From NCBI GenBank assembly GCA_900544475.1, contig UQVU01000004.1, forward strand, positions 1 to 37,510: DNA of 37,510 nt, in the 5' to 3' direction. Both the position numbers and the translations under genes were made by a program. Within the stretch, counting starts at the first letter, position 1, and each line of letters begins with the position of its first letter. Shown in pieces: positions 32,238-37,510 of the stretch. The DNA is from an uncultured Butyricicoccus sp. GTDB taxonomy: Bacteria > Bacillota > Clostridia > Oscillospirales > Butyricicoccaceae. Below the pieces are notes generated by a model, which saw only the letters and a program-made list of their open reading frames with translations, had not been told where the DNA came from and did no database searches.

Positions 32238-32738
32238 TTACTTGTAATCCAGAAAGAAGCAGAAGCAGCTGGCGCGTTCGGTGCCCTCGTTGCGGTAGAT
32301 GTGCATCTGGTCGGTTTCGAACTTGTACGCCTCCTGCCGTGCGATGCGCTGAACGTGGCCGCGGCACTCGACCGTCAGCACGCCGTCCGTGACGGTCAGG
32401 TATTCGCGCGTGTTTTCGCCGTGTGCGCCGCTCACGTACTCGCCGCCCGGCTCAACGTCGATGCGGTAGATCTCGACCAGACGGGTGTCCTCATACGGAA
32501 AGCAGGTCCAGACGCGGTGCTGTCCCTCGACCTCCTTGGTCGGAACCATTTCCTCCGGCTTCACCAGACAGAAATCCTCGCGCGGGGTTTCGATCAGCCG
32601 CTGAGACTCGATGCGCAGGCCGCTCGTGATTTTTCCCAGCACGCCGAGGGACGGGTTCGCCGTTCCCTTTTCGATCTGCGCGAGCGAGCCACGGCCGACA
32701 ATGATATTCTGCGGAACGGAAAAGTTGACGTCGTTCAT
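32238..32738 (-). CDS. XRE-cupin regulator with shortened helix-turn-helix
   Basis: 166 residues from ATG at 32736-32738, with GAGGAG about ten bases upstream. Residues 18-50 (SLAQIEKGTANPSLGVLGKI) match the recognition helix and after of XRE-type HTH domains, and the C-terminal part from about residue 90 is a cupin barrel (AHGENTREYLTVTDG). In complete family members some 18-20 residues (helices 1-2) stand between VPQNI-like and SLAQIEKG-like segments; here only about four do. An in-frame deletion has probably occurred, so DNA binding may be lost. The frame is otherwise intact. It could be a decaying regulator or a free cupin. Confidence 0.7.
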   Translation of the reverse strand: MNDVNFSVPQNIIVGRGSLAQIEKGTANPSLGVLGKITSGLRIESQRLIETPREDFCLVKPEEMVPTKEVEGQHRVWTCFPYEDTRLVEIYRIDVEPGGEYVSGAHGENTREYLTVTDGVLTVECRGHVQRIARQEAYKFETDQMHIYRNEGTERASCFCFFLDYK

Positions 32739-32786
32739 GATAATTGCACTCCTCTGCAAGTAAATACATTTTCTCCTCCCTGACAC

Positions 32787-32834
32787 CGTAGGGCGGAGCA
32801 CCCCAGGGTGGCTTCTCTTGCGGCTGCGCCGCAA
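32787..32834 (+). repeat. CCGTAGGG-type repeat interrupting the kinase gene
   Basis: CCGTAGGGCGG (32787-32797) is followed by CACCCCAGGGTG and then a 7-bp stem TTGCGGC / GCCGCAA (32818-32834). The first eleven bases are identical to 37463-37473. This DNA begins where similarity of the upstream minus-strand gene to cytidylate-kinase-like proteins stops, so its arrival may have truncated that gene. Confidence 0.5.
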
Positions 32835-32869
32835 TTCACCTTCTGCCCTCACCCCGCCGCAGGCACAGC

Positions 32870-33104
32870 CTGTCTGAAACCGTGGTTTCGCGACCGCGAG
32901 AATGGACTTAACCGCACTGCCGGCGATGGTGACGCCCTGCTCAACCTTTTCCATGATGTCCTTCGGGATGCCGACCTCTTTGATGATCTCGTCTACGGTA
33001 TCGCGGTCATAAAACTTGATGCCGAGGTCACTCGCGACCTTCCGGCCGATCCGATTGCCTTTCGCGCCGTATTCGCATCCTATTGTAATAACAAGATGTG
33101 CCAT
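32870..33104 (-). pseudogene. Truncated cytidylate-kinase-like gene
   Basis: From ATG at 33102-33104 (GGAAGGAG upstream) the frame reads MAHLVITIGCEYGAKGNRIG and continues through FYDRDTVDEIIKEVGIPKD. This matches the first 70 residues or so of the cytidylate-kinase-like family (usual length about 200), including the start of its nucleotide-binding region. The usual Arg before EYG is Cys and GSGG is replaced by GAKGN. Similarity ends near 32880, where the frame enters repeat DNA. By chance it stays open into the XRE-cupin gene. It is most likely a non-functional remnant. Confidence 0.72.
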
Positions 33105-33121
33105 GTTCCGCTCCTTCCTGC

Positions 33122-33163
33122 ATAAAAAAGGGCGCACCGGCTGATGAAAACCGCTGACGCCCT
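33122..33163 (-). terminator. Terminator just upstream of the kinase remnant
   Basis: Minus-strand AGGGCG (33158-33163) / CGCCCT (33129-33134) with inner CGG / CCG, followed by TTTTTTATG. It ends 18 bases before the kinase ATG, so it either ends an upstream RNA or acts as an attenuator for the kinase gene. Confidence 0.75.
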
Positions 33164-33181
33164 TGTCACTCTGTCTGACTG

Positions 33182-33256
33182 AAGGCAATACCGCATAATT
33201 GGACAAGAGCGATTTGCGAGTAAATTTTGCGTACTGACGAGGCGCGGTGTTGCCTT
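33182..33256. mobile_element. 75-bp MITE-like element with 13-bp terminal inverted repeats
   Basis: AAGGCAATACCGC (33182-33194) and GCGGTGTTGCCTT (33244-33256) are inverted copies with one mismatch. The inside (about 49 bases) has no coding potential. No clear target-site duplication is visible. It may be a miniature inverted-repeat element or the base of an RNA stem in the leader of the kinase remnant. Confidence 0.5.
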
Positions 33257-33278
33257 AAATCCCGGGCGTTCAGCGAAC

Positions 33279-33319
33279 AAAAAAAAGCAACGAGAGTCCT
33301 TTACAGGAGCCTCATTGCT
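33279..33319 (-). terminator. Terminator downstream of the RpiR gene
   Basis: Minus-strand AGCAATGAG (33311-33319) / CTCGTTGCT (33286-33294), 9 bp with one G-U pair and inner CTCC / GGA pairing, followed by eight T residues. It lies about 215 bases beyond the rpiR-type stop. Bases 33320-33533 hold no gene and only weak inverted repeats. Confidence 0.75.
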
Positions 33320-33533
33320 CTTTGCTCATCCATTATTTTGAACAGCTACGTAATATCACTCGCGTCCCGTTCTGTCAACAGGGAACTACGGATTATTTTG
33401 AAAAAAAATTTATCCCGCCGATAATTGCAGTTATTTGCGCGTTTATCTCGCATTCTGCGAATTTTTTACGCCTTTTCCTATGCCGCGCGGCGTTTTCCGG
33501 CATATGGATTTCCGTACATTATATTGTCCGGCG

Positions 33534-34370
33534 TCACTCCATGCGGAAGGGTTTCAGCACCTCGTTCATGCGTTCAATATTCTGTACGACGCTGTCCTTG
33601 CGGCGGATAGCGAGGCTGACATAAAGCGTGTCGATGAGGGAGAACTGCGCCACGCGCGGCGACACGAAAAGCTGCTCGGGCGAATACAGCTCAAGGCAGA
33701 TGTCGCTGACCTCTTTGAGCGACGTATCCGGGTAGCCGGTGATGCCGATGGTCGGTGCGCCGCACTCCCTCGCGGTACGCACGGCCGACACGATTTCGCG
33801 CGTCTTGCCGGTATGCGAGATGGCGATGACCGCCGTATCCGGGCCGCATTGGCTCGCCTGAATCTGCATCAGGTGCGAATCGGTCAGCGAAACCGCGCGG
33901 ATGCCGATGCGCATGAGGCGGATGTAGAAGTCCTCCGCGATGGTGCCGGACGCGCCGACGCCGAGGATGAGGATATTCTCCGCCCGGCTGAGCACGCCCA
34001 CCGCCTGCTCGATTTTCTCGAAGTCAAGCAGCTGGAGCGCCCGCTCGAGCGTGTCGATATTCCGGCTGAACACACTCTCCGAAATGGTCGAAATACTATC
34101 GGTTTCGGACAGATCTTCAAAAATCGTGCGCACCGACTTGGGAGAATATTTCGCCAGCAGCAGCTTTACCTCGCTGAAGCCCGCGCAGCCGACGATCTTG
34201 CAGAATCGAATAATACTCGACTCCGCGATGTCAAGCTCGGCCGCCATCTGCTGAATGCTGATCGAGGTAATATGTACCGGATCGGCTAAGATATAGTCCG
34301 CAATCCGCTTTCCAACCTTGGATAAAGTTGAATACTGCGACTGAATTGCGGCATAAACGTTCTTGTCCAT
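33534..34370 (-). CDS. RpiR/MurR-family transcriptional regulator
   Basis: 278 residues from ATG at 34368-34370. The N-terminal HTH_6 domain (residues 1-77) contains LSKVGKRIADYILADP and AAELDIAESSIIRFCKIVGC. The C-terminal SIS sugar-phosphate-binding domain (about 115-250) contains ILGVGASGTIAEDFYIRLMR and VIAISHTGKTREIV. Such regulators sense phosphosugars and usually control a neighbouring catabolic operon. It is divergent from the GPH symporter, and the shared region contains two matching palindromic sites, so it probably controls that gene and perhaps itself. Confidence 0.92.
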   Translation of the reverse strand: MDKNVYAAIQSQYSTLSKVGKRIADYILADPVHITSISIQQMAAELDIAESSIIRFCKIVGCAGFSEVKLLLAKYSPKSVRTIFEDLSETDSISTISESVFSRNIDTLERALQLLDFEKIEQAVGVLSRAENILILGVGASGTIAEDFYIRLMRIGIRAVSLTDSHLMQIQASQCGPDTAVIAISHTGKTREIVSAVRTARECGAPTIGITGYPDTSLKEVSDICLELYSPEQLFVSPRVAQFSLIDTLYVSLAIRRKDSVVQNIERMNEVLKPFRME

Positions 34371-34407
34371 GCAATCACCCTGCACTTCCGCATCATATAG
34401 TTATTTC

Positions 34408-34436
34408 ATTGTATCACAAAACATCGACCTTGTGAA
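34408..34436 (-). promoter_or_regulatory. Promoter for the RpiR gene
   Basis: Minus-strand -35 TTCACA (34431-34436) and -10 TACAAT (34408-34413) with 17-base spacing, about 40 bases before the ATG. The upstream operator candidate at 34449-34461 lies just behind the -35 box. Confidence 0.78.
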
Positions 34437-34448
34437 GAATGCACAAAA

Positions 34449-34492
34449 TTGAATATTATTCTTTTTGCAATATGATTTATTGAATTTTATTC
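34449..34492. promoter_or_regulatory. Paired operator candidates TTGAATATTATTC and TTGAATTTTATTC
   Basis: The two 13-base sites at 34449-34461 and 34480-34492 differ at one base and are 31 bases apart, about three helical turns. Each contains GAAT / ATTC dyad symmetry. The second overlaps the -35 box of the symporter promoter. They are good candidates for binding by the adjacent RpiR regulator. Confidence 0.65.
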
Positions 34493-34508
34493 CGTTCAGT
34501 GCTATACT
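34480..34508 (+). promoter_or_regulatory. Promoter for the GPH symporter operon
   Basis: -35 TTGAAT (34480-34485) and -10 TATACT (34503-34508) with 17-base spacing. The untranslated leader to the ATG at 34673 is about 160 bases and contains CGTTC / GAACG and GTCCGG / CCGGAC-like repeats but no recognised riboswitch. Confidence 0.8.
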
Positions 34509-34672
34509 TGTAATCGTTCGGTGGAACGGACTTCCACTGAAAGGGTATAGCGAGAGAAGAGTCCGGACAACTTCTCAAAGGCAGACCCACTCCCGATGCG
34601 CCCGGCGCACCGGACGGTTTGTATCGCTGCAACTGGTAAAAAAGAAAAAATAAAAAAGGACTGAGCAAAACC

Positions 34673-36082
34673 ATGGGCAAATCCAGCAACCCGACTTTCG
34701 CGGGTGATAAGGAATTTGAGAAGATCCACTTCAAAGAGAAATTCTCCTACGGCCTCGGCGATGTTGCCTGCAACGTTGTCTTCGCCTTGACAACCTCGCT
34801 GCTGATTTACTTCTACACCAACGTAGTCGGCATCTCTGCAGCCATGATCGGTACCATCATGCTGATCTCGCGTTTCTTCGATGGTATTTCCGATGTACTG
34901 ATCGGTCACCTGGTTGACCGCACACATTCCAAGTACGGCAAGTCCCGTGCATGGATCCTCTGGATGATGATTCCGTACGGTATCGCAGCAATCCTGCTGT
35001 TCACCGTTCCGCCTGCAACGCAGATTGTAAAGGGCATTTACGTTTTCATCACCTATAACTTCTGCACTACCGTTGTTTACACCGCACTGAACCTCCCGTA
35101 CGCAACGCTGGCAACCCTGATGACCCGTGATACCGACCAGCGCGCCGTTGTCAACCTGTTCCGTACCGGTATGTCCGCCCTCGGCAACATGGTCATCTCC
35201 GCAGTAACCTTCCCGCTGGTTACCCGTCTGGGTGACACCCAGCAGGCATGGATCGAGGTTTCCATCCTCTACGCCATCGTTTCCATCATCATGCTGTTCA
35301 TCTGCTTCAAGAACTGTCATGAGCGCGTCACGGAAGAGACCAAGACCAAGGACGGCAAGAGCGTTCCGCTCTGGATGGGCATCAAGCTCTGCGTCACCAA
35401 CAAGTACTTCATCATGTTCTTCTTCCTTGCTGTGTTCCTGTCCTTCTATGAGGCAGTTACCGGCACCTGCAACGCTTATTATGCGCAGTACATTCTCGGC
35501 AACCGCGACCTGCTCGGCGCACTCGCGTCCTTCGAATCCATTCCGCAGATCGTCACCGTTCTTGTCCTCTCCCCGTTCATCGCAAAGTTCGGCAAGCGCA
35601 ACGTAGCGCTGATCGGTGCGATCGTCGCCGTTATCGGCACGGTCTCCCTGTTCATCAACCCGAGCGCCCTCAATCTTGCACTGTTTGCCTGCGTCATGCG
35701 CGGCATCGGCAAGGGCTGCTTCCGCGGCGTCAAGTACTCCATGCTCGCCGACGTTATCGAGTACGGCGCATGGAAGCGCGGCATCCGCGTACAGGGCCTG
35801 ATGGTTTCTGCCACCACCGCCGGTCAGAAATTCGGCTCCGGTATAACGACCGCTATTTTCGGCGGCCTCATGAGCCTCGTAGGCTTCGCCGGCACCGCAA
35901 CCATCAATGCCGCACAGTCTCAGATGCTCATCGCCATCTACATCATCGGCAACATCATCGCCTGGGGCGGCATCGGCGTACTGCTTCTGTTCTACAAGCT
36001 CGATAAGATCTATCCGCGCATTATCACCGAGATGAAGCAGCGCGAAGCTGCCGAAGCAGCAAAGACGACCGCAAACGCCTGA
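34673..36082 (+). CDS. GPH-family (glycoside-pentoside-hexuronide) cation symporter
   Basis: 469 residues with about twelve membrane segments. The N-terminal part has FSYGLGDVACNVVFALTTSL and the GPH-type loop RFFDGISDVLIGHLVDRTHS, where acidic residues bind the coupling cation in MelB-like proteins. A second conserved loop is GKSRAWILWMM. The sequence is a sugar:cation symporter of the major facilitator superfamily; the sugar cannot be predicted. The ribosome-binding site AAAAAGGA is 12 bases from the ATG, rather far. Codons are strongly C-ending, which suggests high expression. Confidence 0.9.
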   Translation: MGKSSNPTFAGDKEFEKIHFKEKFSYGLGDVACNVVFALTTSLLIYFYTNVVGISAAMIGTIMLISRFFDGISDVLIGHLVDRTHSKYGKSRAWILWMMIPYGIAAILLFTVPPATQIVKGIYVFITYNFCTTVVYTALNLPYATLATLMTRDTDQRAVVNLFRTGMSALGNMVISAVTFPLVTRLGDTQQAWIEVSILYAIVSIIMLFICFKNCHERVTEETKTKDGKSVPLWMGIKLCVTNKYFIMFFFLAVFLSFYEAVTGTCNAYYAQYILGNRDLLGALASFESIPQIVTVLVLSPFIAKFGKRNVALIGAIVAVIGTVSLFINPSALNLALFACVMRGIGKGCFRGVKYSMLADVIEYGAWKRGIRVQGLMVSATTAGQKFGSGITTAIFGGLMSLVGFAGTATINAAQSQMLIAIYIIGNIIAWGGIGVLLLFYKLDKIYPRIITEMKQREAAEAAKTTANA

Positions 36083-36130
36083 TTTTCCCCCGCACTCCCT
36101 CATTTTTACGCATCATCTTTTTCTTTCCTT

Positions 36131-36179
36131 ATATGGAACAGCCGGCAGAGTCAAGCATTCCTGCCGGCTGCCCCCATAT
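36131..36179 (+). other. Intercistronic hairpin between symporter and EEP gene
   Basis: CAGCCGGCAG (36139-36148) / CTGCCGGCTG (36161-36170), 10 bp, is enclosed by ATATGG (36131-36136) / CCATAT (36174-36179). No T-run follows, so it is more likely a stability or processing element than a terminator. No promoter is seen before the next gene. Confidence 0.6.
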
Positions 36180-36235
36180 TCTACCGCAAATAAATCCCGC
36201 AAATATCCACCATTTATATGAAAGGCGTGTAACAA

Positions 36236-37279
36236 ATGGAAACCCTGTCCTACGAAAAACGCATCGAACTCGGTAATCTCGTCCCGGCACTCGGCCAGTT
36301 CAAGGTCATGGAAAAAATCCCGCAGTATCAGCAGTGCGAGGTGCACAACCTCGTGGATGCGCCCGCCGAGGTGCCCGAAACGCTGCGCCACGTTGTATTC
36401 AACATCGAGCGCGGCCAGACGCTTCACGAAACCATCGACTTTCTCAATATGTGTCCCGACCTCAAAAACATGGACATCATCTACGCCAACGAGCTGGATG
36501 ACGGCGCGGTCCGCTCGGGCAACTGCAACGTTGCCTACGAAATCGCGAAATCCATCGGCATGAATTACGCCTACGGTCTGGAGTTTATCGAGCTGGTAAA
36601 TCCCGAGGACAACAAGGGCTTCCACGGCAACGCCCTGTTCTCCCGCTGGCCCATCCGCTGGGCGAAGGTCGTCCATATGCCCGAGCAGTACAACTGGTAC
36701 TACGACCGCCAGAAGCGCATCGGCGCACGTGTCGCCATCGTCTGCTCGCTCGACATCGGCGGCCGCGAGGTCGGCGCGGTCAGCGTTCATCTGGAGAACC
36801 GTGCGGACAGCGAGGGCCGCGAAGCGCAGATGGCAGTCGTGTATGATGAGATCAAAAAGTCGTTCGCGCCGGATACGCCGGTCATGATCGGCGGCGACCT
36901 GAACACCAACACCTTTGACGGCAACGATATTCCGGGCTTCACCAAGCTGTTCAACGACCCGGAGCGCCTCGCGAAGCATATGGCGGCGGTCGAGAAATAC
37001 GAGCGCGTCCTGCCGCAGGCCGAGGAAAACGGCTTCTCCTACCGCGGGTTCAGCAGCATCGAGGGCACGCGCCGCAAGCCGATGCCGGGCAGCAAGAGCA
37101 TGCTGCTCAAGCTGGACTGGCTGATGGCGCGCGGCATGGAATGCGTCGATCACGGCACGATTTCGACCGAAACGAAGGACTGCACCTGGGCCGAGCCGGG
37201 CAGCGCGCTGGCGAAGTTCACCGGTCCCGAGCTTTCCGACCATAACGCCTGCTGGGCCGACTGCCGCTTCACCAAGTAA
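36236..37279 (+). CDS. Endonuclease/exonuclease/phosphatase-family protein
   Basis: 347 residues with AAAGGCG upstream. The metal-dependent EEP active-site residues are in order: Asn56 in VFNIERG, Glu86 in ANELDDG, His130 in FHGNALFSRWP, His185 in SVHLENRAD, Asp221 and Asn223 in GGDLNTNT, Asp294 in LDWLMARG, and Asp335-His336 in LSDHNACW. There is no signal peptide, so it acts in the cytoplasm. Family members cleave nucleic acids, sphingolipids or sugar/inositol phosphates. Beside a sugar symporter and an RpiR sensor of phosphosugars, a phosphoester or phosphosugar substrate is the better guess than DNA. That is inference. Confidence 0.85.
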   Translation: METLSYEKRIELGNLVPALGQFKVMEKIPQYQQCEVHNLVDAPAEVPETLRHVVFNIERGQTLHETIDFLNMCPDLKNMDIIYANELDDGAVRSGNCNVAYEIAKSIGMNYAYGLEFIELVNPEDNKGFHGNALFSRWPIRWAKVVHMPEQYNWYYDRQKRIGARVAIVCSLDIGGREVGAVSVHLENRADSEGREAQMAVVYDEIKKSFAPDTPVMIGGDLNTNTFDGNDIPGFTKLFNDPERLAKHMAAVEKYERVLPQAEENGFSYRGFSSIEGTRRKPMPGSKSMLLKLDWLMARGMECVDHGTISTETKDCTWAEPGSALAKFTGPELSDHNACWADCRFTK

Positions 37280-37292
37280 ACAAAAAACGAAA

Positions 37293-37328
37293 ATCCCTCT
37301 CTGCATCAACCAGAGAGGGATATTTTTA
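37293..37328 (+). terminator. Terminator after the EEP gene
   Basis: A 10-bp stem ATCCCTCTCT (37293-37302) / AGAGAGGGAT (37312-37321) followed by ATTTTTATC, 14 bases after the stop codon. Confidence 0.9.
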
Positions 37329-37363
37329 TCTGAAAAAAGAAAAAATACAGCGAAAACATCTCA

Positions 37364-37488
37364 GCTTCCGCGCGGAAGCGCGCATAAAATAGAACCTGCG
37401 CAGCAGGTTCATAAAAAGTCGGGGCGTGTACCTGATTTTTTATACTTTATCTCTCGTCCCCCCGTAGGGCGGGCTGCCCTCAGCCCGC
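37364..37488. repeat. Hairpin array, locus 7 (right edge)
   Basis: Plus-strand order C-linker-B-A as in locus 2: C, GCTTCCGC / GCGGAAGC (37364-37379); linker CATAAAATA; B, GAACCTGC / GCAGGTTC (37392-37410); A, ATAAAAAGTCGGG / CCTGATTTTTTAT (37411-37443, two G-U pairs). Then CCGTAGGG followed by GCGGGCTG / CAGCCCGC (37469-37488), a copy of the second repeat type. The array may continue past the window. Confidence 0.78.
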
Positions 37489-37510
37489 CGCCGCATGGGA
37501 ACTTTCGGAC

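Noticed and set aside
32238..33206. Single 322-residue protein joining a kinase domain to a cupin
   Set aside because: The join passes through repeat DNA with no protein-like sequence, and the second part has its own ATG and ribosome-binding site. Two separate, damaged genes are more likely.

Overview
This window is a piece of chromosome from a moderately GC-rich Gram-positive bacterium. It most probably belongs to the Clostridia, and the closest fit is a gut Oscillospirales or Butyricicoccus-like lineage. The grounds are Firmicutes gene order, strong GGAGG ribosome-binding sites, TTG and GTG starts, zinc-type S14, a zinc-ribbon L24, and an rimP-nusA-ylxR-ylxQ-infB operon. The taxon is an inference from gene content. 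No rRNA or tRNA gene is visible.

Bases 1-21,500 are housekeeping genes on the minus strand. Reading down from 21,850 there is a structured leader and then the whole S10-spc-alpha supercluster: rpsJ, rplC, rplD, rplW, rplB, rpsS, rplV, rpsC, rplP, rpmC, rpsQ, rplN, rplX, rplE, rpsN, rpsH, rplF, rplR, rpsE, rpmD, rplO, secY, adk, map, a KOW protein, infA, rpmJ, rpsM, rpsK, rpsD, rpoA, rplQ. It ends in a strong bidirectional terminator at 4308-4348. A secreted two-repeat protein of unknown function follows, then the rimP-nusA-rnpM-ylxQ-infB translation operon, whose infB runs off the left edge.

Bases 22,100-31,900 hold several small operons. On the plus strand are dusB with an ECF sigma/anti-sigma pair, and metNIQ (methionine ABC importer) behind a Met/Cys-rich leader peptide and attenuator. 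On the minus strand are a small alarmone synthetase with rmuC, and a DedA protein preceded by a 31-codon ORF. A plus-strand protein with a C-terminal Myb/SANT-like helix-turn-helix closes this part.

Bases 31,900-37,510 are accessory. They hold a decayed minus-strand area (truncated cytidylate-kinase-like gene, XRE-cupin regulator lacking part of its HTH, MITE-like element, several terminators). After it comes an RpiR regulator divergent from a GPH-type sugar symporter and an endonuclease/exonuclease/phosphatase-family protein, with two matching palindromic operator candidates between them.

The most unusual signal is a family of intergenic arrays of tandem hairpins at seven loci, several beginning within a few bases of a stop codon. 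Loops and linkers are shared between loci while stem sequences differ but stay complementary, so structure rather than sequence appears conserved. Other notable points are the Met-rich leader peptide, the terminator and promoter that split the spc operon between rpsN and rpsH, and an eleven-copy basic decapeptide tail on the L7Ae-like protein.
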